From the NCBI RefSeq assembly GCF_030814995.1, contig NZ_JAUSVX010000011.1, forward strand, positions 241,673-305,672: a DNA stretch of 64,000 nucleotides, in the 5' to 3' direction. The notes under the pieces are model-generated. The model was given only the letters and a program-made list of their open reading frames with translations. It had not been told where the DNA came from and ran no database searches. Source of the stretch: Labrys wisconsinensis. Its GTDB lineage: Bacteria; Pseudomonadota; Alphaproteobacteria; Rhizobiales; Labraceae. Position numbers and translations under genes: made by a program. Positions 23,878 through 31,792 of the stretch are shown here, in pieces (positions within the stretch are counted from its first letter, which is position 1; every line of letters begins with the position of its first letter).

Positions 23878-24926
23878 CCCGACCGTTGCGCACCTTCGTC
23901 ATGGGCCTCGGCCAGATGGGCCGCAGCCATGCGCTCGCCTATCACGCCAACCCCGGCTTCGAAATCGTCGGCCTCGGCAACCGCTCGGCCGTCGAGCTGC
24001 CGGAAGCCCTGCAGGCCTATCCGCGTCTGGCGAGCTTCGAGGAGGGCCTGGCGCTCAAGCCCGATCTCGTCTCGATCAACACCTATACCGACAGCCATGC
24101 CGACTTCGCCGTGGCGGCGATGGAGGCGGGGGCGCATGTCTTCGTCGAAAAGCCGCTGGCGGCCAATGTGGCGGATGCCCGACGCGTGGTCGAGGCGGCG
24201 CAGCGCACCGGCCGCAAGCTCGTCATCGGCTATATCCTGCGCCACCACCCGTCCTGGGTGGAGTTCATCCGCCTCGCCCGCGAGCTCGGGCCGCCCTTCG
24301 TCATGCGCATGAACCTCAACCAGCAATCCTCCGGCTCCGCCTGGGAGATCCACAAGCGGCTGATGGAATCGACCTCGCCGGTGGTCGATTGCGGCGTGCA
24401 CTATCTCGACGTCATGCTGCAGATCTCGGATGCCAGACCGGTGCAGGTGCGCGGCATGGGGGTGCGGCTCACGCCGGAGATCGCCGAGACCCAGGTCAAT
24501 TTCGGCCATCTCCAGGTCCTGTTCGAGGACGGCTCGATCGGCTGGTACGAGGCCGGCTGGGGCCCGATGATCTCGGAGACCGCCTTCTTCGTGAAGGACG
24601 TGATGAGCCCGAACGGCTCGGTCTCGATCGTCATGAACGAGGGTGCGAAATCCGCCGACATCGACACCCACACCAAGACCGCGACCATCCGGCTGCACCA
24701 CGCCGCGCTCGACGCCGGCGGCCGTTTCGTCCAGCCGGACAGCCTGGTCTCGATGCAGGGCGAGCCCGGCCACCAGGAGCTGTGCGACGCCGAGCAGGCC
24801 TTCGTCCTCAGGGCGATCCGCAGGGATGTCGACCTGACGCGCCACATGAACGACGGGGTTCGTTCGCTCGAGGTCGTGCTCGCCGCCGACCGCTCCATGC
24901 GCGAGCGCCGCGCGATCGATCTTTAG
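23874..24926 (+). CDS. Gfo/Idh/MocA-family sugar oxidoreductase
   Basis: A 350-residue NAD(P)-dependent dehydrogenase. The N-terminal Rossmann fold shows GLGQMGRSHALAYHANPGF (about 9-27). The family EKPLA motif, with its conserved Lys, follows AGAHVFVEKPLAAN. The C-terminal domain has the likely catalytic SPVVDCGVHYLDVML (His in GVHYLD). Substrates of the family are sugars, inositols or sugar acids. It starts with GTG overlapping the permease stop and ends 11 bases before the ATPase gene, so it is embedded between transporter genes in the murQ operon. Its substrate there is unknown; an oxidised amino sugar or an accompanying glycan sugar is conceivable. Confidence 0.85.
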   Translation: MTRPLRTFVMGLGQMGRSHALAYHANPGFEIVGLGNRSAVELPEALQAYPRLASFEEGLALKPDLVSINTYTDSHADFAVAAMEAGAHVFVEKPLAANVADARRVVEAAQRTGRKLVIGYILRHHPSWVEFIRLARELGPPFVMRMNLNQQSSGSAWEIHKRLMESTSPVVDCGVHYLDVMLQISDARPVQVRGMGVRLTPEIAETQVNFGHLQVLFEDGSIGWYEAGWGPMISETAFFVKDVMSPNGSVSIVMNEGAKSADIDTHTKTATIRLHHAALDAGGRFVQPDSLVSMQGEPGHQELCDAEQAFVLRAIRRDVDLTRHMNDGVRSLEVVLAADRSMRERRAIDL

Positions 24927-24937
24927 AGGAATAGCCG

Positions 24938-25936
24938 ATGGGCTCTCTGGTTCTGGAATCCGTCAGGAAGTCCTTCGGCTCGGTCGACGTGATCCGGGGC
25001 GTCGACCTCACCGTCGCCGACGGCGAGTTCGTCGTCTTCGTCGGGCCGTCCGGCTGCGGGAAGTCGACGCTGCTGCGCATCGTCGCCGGGCTGGAGGAGC
25101 AGACCTCCGGCCATGTCCGGATCGACGGCAAGGTGATGGACGTGACGCCGCCGGCCAAGCGCGGCATCGCCATGGTGTTCCAGACCTATGCGCTCTATCC
25201 GCACCTCACGGTGAAGAACAACATGAGCCTCGCCCTGCAGCAGGAGGGCGTGGCCAAGGCCGAGATCGAGGCGCGGGTCGCCAAGGCGACAGCCATGCTG
25301 CGGATGGAGGCGCTGCTGGAGCGCCGCCCGGCCGAGCTCTCCGGCGGCCAGCGCCAGCGCGTCGCCATCGGGCGGGCCGTGGTGCGCCAGCCCAGCCTCT
25401 TCCTGTTCGACGAGCCGCTGTCGAACCTCGATGCGGCCCTGCGCGTCGCCACCCGCATCGAGATCGCCAAGCTGCACCGGCTGCTCGGCGCCACCATGGT
25501 CTACGTCACCCATGACCAGGTCGAGGCGATGACGCTGGCCGACAAGATCGTGGTGCTCAACGGCGGCCTGATCGAGCAGGTCGGCCGGCCGCTCGACCTC
25601 TATCATAAGCCGGCAAATTTGTTTGTTGCCGGCTTCATCGGCTCGCCGACCATGAATTTCCTCACCGGCGATCCGGCGAGCCGCGCCGGCGCCACCACGA
25701 TCGGCGTCCGGCCGGAGCACCTGACGATCTCCGCGGACGGGGCGTGGCGGGGCGAGGTCCTGCACGCCGAGCATCTCGGCGCCGACACCATGCTCTATCT
25801 CGAGTCCCCGCAATTCGGCCTGCTGACGGTGCGCGCGGACGGCGACGAGCCGCATCAGGTGGGGGATACGGTCGCGGTGACGCCCGTCGAGGGCAAGGTG
25901 CACCGGTTCGATGGGGACGGGCGCCGGATGGGGTGA
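24938..25936 (+). CDS. Sugar ABC transporter ATP-binding protein (UgpC/MsmX-like)
   Basis: A 332-residue ATPase of the MalK/UgpC class: Walker [10 protein letters not shown] (about 37-45), Q-loop [14 protein letters not shown], signature LSGGQRQ, Walker [13 protein letters not shown], switch VTHDQVEAM, and a shortened C-terminal OB-like regulatory domain (about 235-332). It ends the operon murQ-SBP-permease-permease-dehydrogenase-ATPase. An unusual AT-rich codon run (AAT TTG TTT GTT, about 25616-25627) sits in the otherwise GC-rich gene at the PANLFVAGF segment and is flanked by 8-bp complementary arms. Confidence 0.9.
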   Translation: MGSLVLESVRKSFGSVDVIRGVDLTVADGEFVVFVGPSGCGKSTLLRIVAGLEEQTSGHVRIDGKVMDVTPPAKRGIAMVFQTYALYPHLTVKNNMSLALQQEGVAKAEIEARVAKATAMLRMEALLERRPAELSGGQRQRVAIGRAVVRQPSLFLFDEPLSNLDAALRVATRIEIAKLHRLLGATMVYVTHDQVEAMTLADKIVVLNGGLIEQVGRPLDLYHKPANLFVAGFIGSPTMNFLTGDPASRAGATTIGVRPEHLTISADGAWRGEVLHAEHLGADTMLYLESPQFGLLTVRADGDEPHQVGDTVAVTPVEGKVHRFDGDGRRMG

Positions 25937-25972
25937 GCCGCCGAGGCCGGGACAGGCCCGCCGCCAATGGCC

Positions 25973-26752
25973 TCACGGTGCCGGCTGCACGTGGCTGCGC
26001 TGGAAGAACTCCAGGAACAGCTCCCGTTCGGAGGTAATGTCGAGCTTTTCATAGATGCGGGCGCGATGGTTCTTCACCGTTCCCGTCGTGATCCGCAGCC
26101 TGGCGGCAACCGTCGCGGTCGGATGGCCGTTCAGGATGAGCTCGACGAGCTCGAGCTCCCGGGCGGAAAGCTCCGGCCATAGCGAGGCGGTGAGCACGGG
26201 CTTGTTCACCGGGGCCGCCGCCGGGGTCGCCGCCCCGAGGCGGCCCGGGGCGCGCTTGCGCGTGTGCAGCGCGTGCACGGCGGCGAAGACCGCGAAGCGC
26301 TCCTCCAGCAGATCGATCTCCGCATCCTTGAAGGCCTGCCGGGTCCGATCGAGGAAAATGCCGAGGCAGCAGTCGTCGCCGTCCTCGAGCAGGATGCCGA
26401 TCTCGTCGCAAATTTCCGATTGCGCCAGGAACTCGGCGATGTAACGCCCCCGCTTGACCTTGCCGCCGGCGAGGCTCTTCAGCGGCACGATGCCCGCGCG
26501 CCGCTCGTCGCGCCAATGCGCATAGAAGGGATCGAAGACGTAATAGGTCGCGAGATAACGCGCCACCATGGCGTCGGAATAGCCGCGGTGCTTGACGAAT
26601 TCAGGCCGCCTCGTCGCCGAATACCGGGTCACGGTGATCACGTCGGGCAAGACGACCGCCCCGATCACGTCGATCAGGCGGTCGACGTGATGTCCGGCCT
26701 CGGCAGCGGATATCGCGGCAGCGAGCAACTGCCAGAAATCGCCCGTCTCCAT
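25973..26752 (-). CDS. LuxR-family transcriptional regulator
   Basis: A 259-residue regulator. Residues about 20-170 form a GAF/autoinducer-like sensing domain of no clear ligand (it includes RYLATYYVFDPFYAHWRDERRAG). Residues about 190-250 form a LuxR-type helix-turn-helix (ELSARELELVELILNG, then TATVAARLRITTGTVKNHRARIYEKL). It is not an AHL receptor by any clear hallmark seen here. It diverges from the acetone-carboxylase-like genes with a 112-base gap, so it probably controls them. Known acetone carboxylase operons generally use a sigma-54 activator (AcxR), which is absent here. Confidence 0.83.
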   Translation of the reverse strand: METGDFWQLLAAAISAAEAGHHVDRLIDVIGAVVLPDVITVTRYSATRRPEFVKHRGYSDAMVARYLATYYVFDPFYAHWRDERRAGIVPLKSLAGGKVKRGRYIAEFLAQSEICDEIGILLEDGDDCCLGIFLDRTRQAFKDAEIDLLEERFAVFAAVHALHTRKRAPGRLGAATPAAAPVNKPVLTASLWPELSARELELVELILNGHPTATVAARLRITTGTVKNHRARIYEKLDITSERELFLEFFQRSHVQPAP

Positions 26753-26864
26753 GCCCCGCTCTATCCCGCTTCGCCACGCGTGTCATTGTACCTCTCGGCA
26801 CATGGCGCCCGGCGCCGTCGCCGGCCTAGCCTGTCTCCGGTTCACAACGGGATCGGAGCGCGCG

Positions 26865-29018
26865 ATGACCACGACGGGCGGAGACTCCATCGGCAATCCC
26901 ATCGTCGTCGGCATCGACGCCGGCGGCACCATGACCGATACCATCCTCGTCGACGCCAGGGGCCACTTCAAGATCGGAAAGGCCGCCACCACGCCGCGCG
27001 ATGAATCGGAGGGATTCATCGCCTCGGCCGCCGACGCCGCCGAGGCCTGGGGCATCTCGCTGGACGAGCTGTTCCGCGGCATCGACGTGGTGCTCTATTC
27101 CGGCACCGGCATGCTCAACACCCTGCTGTCGCGGACGGGGCGCAAGCTCGGCCTCATCACCACCCGCGGCCTGGAGGACATGATCCTGATGGGGCGCGGC
27201 CTGCAGGCCTGGGCCGACTATTCCTATGCCGACCGCCTGCACGCCGTGACGCATCATCACCCCGATCCGCTGGTGCCGCGCCGCCGCACCCATGGCGTGA
27301 CCGAGCGGGTCGACCAGTTCGGCGACGTGATCATCCCGCTCTACGAGCACGAGGTGGTCGCGGCCGTCGGGCGGCTGATCGCCGACAAGGTCGAGGCGAT
27401 CTGCGTCATGACGGTGTTCGCCCATGTCAATCCGGCGCACGAGAAGCGCATCGCCGAGATCGCCCGCGCGGAGATCGGCAAGGCCGGCGCCGAGATCCTC
27501 GTCTACACCAGCCACGAGGTCCGCCCGGTCGTGCGCGAGCAGTCGCGCCTCAACTCGGTGCTGATCGAGGCCTACGCCACCTCGCGCGGCCGCAGGCAGC
27601 TCAAGGGCATCGAGGACATCTCGAAGCGGCACGGCTACCGCTACCGCGTGCAGACGCTGCTCTCCTTCGGCGGCCTCACCTCGATCGACCATCCCCGCCT
27701 GCACGAGACCATGATCTCCGGCCCGATCGGCGGCATTCTCGGCGCGGCCTATGTCGGCAAGCTGATCGGCAACGACTCGCTGATCTGCTCCGACATGGGC
27801 GGCACCTCCTTCGACATGGGCGTGATCACCCGCAGCCAGACCCGGATCGAGAACGAGCCGATCATGGACCGGTTCAAGCTCAACGTGCCGACGCTGCATC
27901 TCGACAGCATCGGCGCCGGGGCCGGCATGATCCTCAAGGTCGATCCGCTCACCCGGAAGATCAGCCTCGGGCCGGAGAGCGCGGGCTCGGATCCGGGCCC
28001 GATCTGCTTCGACCGCGGCGGCACCCGCCCGACCATCGCCGATTGCGATGCGATCCTCGGCCGCCTCAACCCGGATTATTTCCTCGGCGGCAAGGTCAAG
28101 CTCGATGTCGACAAGGCGACCCGGGCTTTCAAGGAGCAATGCGCCGACATTCTCGGCGTGCCGCTGCACGAAGCGGCGGAGGGCATGATCGACCTCCTGG
28201 AGGCGGATGCCGGCAGCGCGCTGCGGCGGGTGATCTCGGGCCAGGGCATCCACCCCTCGGAATTCACCCTGCTCTCCTATGGCGGCTCCGGCCCGCTGCA
28301 TCTGGCGGGGTGCAGCCGCGGCATCGGCTTCCGCGACATCATCACCTTCCAGTTCGCGGCGGCCTTCTCGGCCTTCGGCTGCACCACGGCCGACTACATG
28401 CGCCGCCACTCGATCTCGACGCAGATCGACATTGCCAGCAAGGCCGGCGACGACGCCCTCGAAGCCATCGCGCGGCGGATCTCCGGCGTCTGGGACGAGC
28501 TTGGCGAGGCCGCGGTCGCGGAGATGATCTCCGACGGCCATGCCCGCGAGAAGATCCGCACGGTGCCTTTCCTGATGATGCGCTATACCGGCCAGCTCGA
28601 GGACGTCGAAGTCGCGTCCCCGCTCGAGCATGCGGCGACGGCCGACGACATGCGCCGCATCGTCGGCGCCTTCGAGGACGTCTACGGCAAGATCAACCAC
28701 CGCGTCTCGCGCTACGGCTCGGCCGGCTATTCCGTGATGGAGCTCGGCCTGATCGCCACCGCCGACAAGGTCAAGCCCGTCCTGCTGAAGCGCCCGCTCG
28801 GCAGCGCCGATCCCGGACCGGCCCACAAGGGGCGCCGCGAGGCCTATCTCGGCGGGCGCTGGCACAGGGCCGATCTCTACGAGATGGACCGGCTGCAGCC
28901 CGGCCACGAGGTCACGGGCCCGGCCATCATCGAGCATCCCGCCACCACCCTGGTCGTGCATCCCGGCGACAGCGTCTTCGTCGACGAGTGGACGCTGCTG
29001 CACTACCGCCACGCCTGA
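26865..29018 (+). CDS. Acetone-carboxylase-type beta subunit (hydantoinase A/oxoprolinase family)
   Basis: A 717-residue protein of the HyuA family. The N-terminal ASKHA ATP-binding motif GIDAGGTMTDTILVDARG lies at about 15-32, and the central SFGGLTS and MISGPIGGILGA and SDMGGTSFDMGV stretches form the second phosphate-binding region. Length (717) matches AcxA, which with AcxB and AcxC carboxylates acetone to acetoacetate using ATP. The ATG at 26865 was chosen because the conserved domain starts immediately after it. It is followed after 23 bases by the alpha subunit and then by a gamma subunit, which is diagnostic of acetone carboxylase-type complexes rather than hydantoinases. Confidence 0.85.
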   Translation: MTTTGGDSIGNPIVVGIDAGGTMTDTILVDARGHFKIGKAATTPRDESEGFIASAADAAEAWGISLDELFRGIDVVLYSGTGMLNTLLSRTGRKLGLITTRGLEDMILMGRGLQAWADYSYADRLHAVTHHHPDPLVPRRRTHGVTERVDQFGDVIIPLYEHEVVAAVGRLIADKVEAICVMTVFAHVNPAHEKRIAEIARAEIGKAGAEILVYTSHEVRPVVREQSRLNSVLIEAYATSRGRRQLKGIEDISKRHGYRYRVQTLLSFGGLTSIDHPRLHETMISGPIGGILGAAYVGKLIGNDSLICSDMGGTSFDMGVITRSQTRIENEPIMDRFKLNVPTLHLDSIGAGAGMILKVDPLTRKISLGPESAGSDPGPICFDRGGTRPTIADCDAILGRLNPDYFLGGKVKLDVDKATRAFKEQCADILGVPLHEAAEGMIDLLEADAGSALRRVISGQGIHPSEFTLLSYGGSGPLHLAGCSRGIGFRDIITFQFAAAFSAFGCTTADYMRRHSISTQIDIASKAGDDALEAIARRISGVWDELGEAAVAEMISDGHAREKIRTVPFLMMRYTGQLEDVEVASPLEHAATADDMRRIVGAFEDVYGKINHRVSRYGSAGYSVMELGLIATADKVKPVLLKRPLGSADPGPAHKGRREAYLGGRWHRADLYEMDRLQPGHEVTGPAIIEHPATTLVVHPGDSVFVDEWTLLHYRHA

Positions 29019-29041
29019 GCCAATGCGAAGGGGAGAGACCG

Positions 29042-31237
29042 ATGCTGGACCATGCCAAGGCTCGCATGCCGCTGCGCGAGCGCCTGCTGGACTCCGAGCG
29101 GCTGATGGCGGAGACGGGGTGCTATGACGGCATCACCGCCCTGAGGCTGCGCCGGCAGGATCCGCTGAAATTCGAGACCCTGCACACCAAGCTGCGGGCC
29201 TTCTGCGTCTCGGCCCGCGAGATGGCGCGCCGCATCTCCGCCTCGCCGGGGGTGCGCGAGGTGGGCGAGATGGTGGTGGCGCTCTACACGCCCGAGGGCG
29301 ATGCCATCGCGCTGTCCAACGGCATCATGGTGCACGTGCACACCATGAGCCGCTTCATCAAATGGATGATCCGCGAGGGCTACGAGGCCGATCCGGGCAT
29401 CCGGCCCGGCGACATCTTCGCGAACAACGACGCCTTCATCGGCACGGTGCAGGTGCCCGACGTGATGGACGTGGTGCCGATCTTCCATTCCGGCGAGCTG
29501 ATCGGCTGGGCCGGCGCCGTCTGCCACGAGCTGGAGGCCGGCGGCATCACGCCCGGCGGCGACGTCTGCCTCGCCCAGGAGCGCTTCACCGAAGGCCTGT
29601 TCGTCTGCGCCGAGAAGATCGGCACGAATGACGAGATCCGCCGTGACTACGTCATCCGCTGCGAACGCAACCTGCGCATGCCGATCTACTGGGTGCTGGA
29701 CGAGAAGGCCAAGGTCGCCTCCTGCATCGACATGCGCGAGAACCTCGTCCGCCTGGTCGACGAGATCGGCCTCGACTACTGGAAGCAGGTCTCCAAGGAG
29801 TTCATCGAGGAGGGCCGCCTCTCCCAGCTCGCCCGCACCCGCCAGCTCACCGTGCCGGGCATCTATCGCGGCCACACCTTCTACGGCCACGTCACGGCCG
29901 GCAAGCCCGGCTTCCAGCCGCTGGGCGATCCCGACTGGCTCTACAACATTCCGGTGGAGATGGAGATCACCACCGACGGCAAGATCACGCTCGATTTCGA
30001 GGGCACGCAGCCCTGGGGCTATCATTCGATGAACTGCACGCCCGCCGGCATGGACGGCGGCATGTTCGTCACCCTGACCCAGCACATGAATTTCGAAGGG
30101 CTGGTCAACGACGGCGCCTGGCTCGCCACCGAGCTGAAGCTGCCGAAGGGCACCTGGACCAACCCCGACAACGAGATGGTGGCCACCGCCACGTCCTGGG
30201 CCCTCCTGCTGCCGGCCTATGGCGTGTTCCAGCGCCTGCTCTCGCGCGGCTTCCTGGCGCGCGGCTTCGTCGAGGAGGTCTTCGTCGGCCAGGTCAACAG
30301 CCCGATGATCGAGATGGGCGGCGAGAGCCAGTACGGCACGCTGTTCGGCATGGCCCATTTCGAATGCGCGGCCGCCGGCTCCGGCGCGCTCGCCATCAAG
30401 GACGGGCTCGACACCGCCTATGTCGGCTGGAACCCGGAATCCGACATGGGCAATATCGAGATCTGGGAACAGAACATGCCGATGCTCTATATCGGCCGTT
30501 CGATCCTGCCGAACTCAGGCGGCTCCGGCCGGTATCGCGGCGGCTGCGCCTTCATCTCCACCTGGCTGGTGAGCAAGTCCAGCCATCTGCGCCTGGTGAC
30601 GTCGGAGCATTCCTCCCGCGTGTTCGACAATGGCGGCCTGTGCGGGGGATATCCCGCGCCGACCTGCCAGATGCACCGCGCCGTGCGCGACACCAATGTC
30701 GGCGCGCTCATCGCCGCGCGAAAGCCGCTGCCCCATACGATCGGCACCGACCCCCATCATTCGGACCTGGAAAAGCTGGTCGAGGGCCGGCATGTCACCG
30801 ACGAGGGCCCCTACATCACGGCGCCGCACAAGTCGGGCGACATCTTCACGCATTCCTACAATGGCGGCGGCGGCTATGGCGACGTGCTGGAGCGCGACCC
30901 GGTCAAGACGGCTCACGACGTCGAGAACGGCTTCCTCACCGCCGAGGCGGCGAGGGGGGTGTTCGGCATCGTGCTGCGCGAGGCCGCCGATGCCGATCGC
31001 CTCGAAGCGGATCTGGAAGCCACCGCCATCCTGCGCGGACGGATGCGGCAGGATCGCATCGCGGCGTCGATGCCGGTCCGCGCATGGATCGCCGAGGAGG
31101 CCGGACGCGTCGCCGCGTCCGACTTCGCGCCCGAGGTCGGCAAGATGCACGCCAACGCGATGCGGCTTTCCCGGCGCTTCGCTTCAGACTTCCGCTCCTT
31201 CTGGGGCCTGAGCGAGGATTTCACGGTCAGCTATTGA
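29042..31237 (+). CDS. Acetone-carboxylase-type alpha subunit (hydantoinase B family)
   Basis: A 731-residue HyuB-family protein, somewhat shorter than the roughly 775 residues of AcxB. It carries FANNDAFIG (about 126-134), CHELEAGGITPGGD (about 161-174) and GGDVCLAQERFTEGLF. In Xanthobacter AcxB, as I recall, manganese is held by His150, Asp153 and His175; the same spacing here gives Gln137, Asp140 and His162, so the first His is replaced by Gln (codon CAG). This suggests a changed metal site or a different substrate. It lies between the beta and gamma subunits and should form an alpha2-beta2-gamma2 complex with them. Confidence 0.83.
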   Translation: MLDHAKARMPLRERLLDSERLMAETGCYDGITALRLRRQDPLKFETLHTKLRAFCVSAREMARRISASPGVREVGEMVVALYTPEGDAIALSNGIMVHVHTMSRFIKWMIREGYEADPGIRPGDIFANNDAFIGTVQVPDVMDVVPIFHSGELIGWAGAVCHELEAGGITPGGDVCLAQERFTEGLFVCAEKIGTNDEIRRDYVIRCERNLRMPIYWVLDEKAKVASCIDMRENLVRLVDEIGLDYWKQVSKEFIEEGRLSQLARTRQLTVPGIYRGHTFYGHVTAGKPGFQPLGDPDWLYNIPVEMEITTDGKITLDFEGTQPWGYHSMNCTPAGMDGGMFVTLTQHMNFEGLVNDGAWLATELKLPKGTWTNPDNEMVATATSWALLLPAYGVFQRLLSRGFLARGFVEEVFVGQVNSPMIEMGGESQYGTLFGMAHFECAAAGSGALAIKDGLDTAYVGWNPESDMGNIEIWEQNMPMLYIGRSILPNSGGSGRYRGGCAFISTWLVSKSSHLRLVTSEHSSRVFDNGGLCGGYPAPTCQMHRAVRDTNVGALIAARKPLPHTIGTDPHHSDLEKLVEGRHVTDEGPYITAPHKSGDIFTHSYNGGGGYGDVLERDPVKTAHDVENGFLTAEAARGVFGIVLREAADADRLEADLEATAILRGRMRQDRIAASMPVRAWIAEEAGRVAASDFAPEVGKMHANAMRLSRRFASDFRSFWGLSEDFTVSY

Positions 31238-31285
31238 GCCCCGACGCTCCCGCGGGGCGAGGGAAGGACGCAGAAGGAGGCCTTC

Positions 31286-31792
31286 ATGAGCCGCTATTCC
31301 AAGCAGACCATCCGCGAACTCGTCGCCGGCACGCTGCCCTGGCATCAGACCCGGCAGATCATGAGCGCCTACAAGGACGACAGCCGCTTCTTCACCTATC
31401 TCGACGTGCTGCAGGAGCGCGTCGCCTGGAAGGACCGCATCCTCCTGCCGATCGGCGACCATCTCTTCATCGCCGAGACGCCGAACGGGCGCGTCACCAA
31501 ATGCGAATGCGGCCAGGAATTCGGCCACTACAAGCAGAACTGGAAGCTCGGCGCCCATATCCGCGTGCGCAGGAGCGAGGCGGCGCTGCGCGAGATCTAT
31601 CCGAACAGCGACATCCCGGATCCGGAATGGATGGAGATCCGGGAATTCCTGTGCCAGTCCTGCGGGACCCTGCACGAGGTCGAGGCGGCGGCGCCCGGCT
31701 ATCCCATCGTCCACGACTTCGAGCCGGACCTGGAAGGCTTCTACCGCGAGTGGCTGAAGCAGCCGCTCGAAGCCGAGGAGGCGCGGCGATGA
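31286..31792 (+). CDS. Acetone-carboxylase-type gamma subunit
   Basis: A 168-residue protein matching the small subunit (AcxC) of acetone/acetophenone carboxylases. Two cysteine pairs, Cys73/Cys75 (KCECG) and Cys123/Cys126 (CQSCG), are placed to bind zinc as in the known gamma subunit. The rest is a conserved acidic/aromatic body with DPEWMEIREFLC. Its presence separates this cluster from ordinary two-subunit hydantoinase operons. The stop overlaps the start of the sulfatase gene (ATGA), so the sulfatase is translationally coupled to the carboxylase. Confidence 0.85.
   Translation: MSRYSKQTIRELVAGTLPWHQTRQIMSAYKDDSRFFTYLDVLQERVAWKDRILLPIGDHLFIAETPNGRVTKCECGQEFGHYKQNWKLGAHIRVRRSEAALREIYPNSDIPDPEWMEIREFLCQSCGTLHEVEAAAPGYPIVHDFEPDLEGFYREWLKQPLEAEEARR

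Noticed and set aside
26826..29012. A 728-codon open frame opposite the acetone-carboxylase beta-like gene
   Set aside because: Same reason: the sense strand carries the conserved HyuA motifs, and the antisense translation is low-complexity and rich in Asp, His, Arg and Ala.
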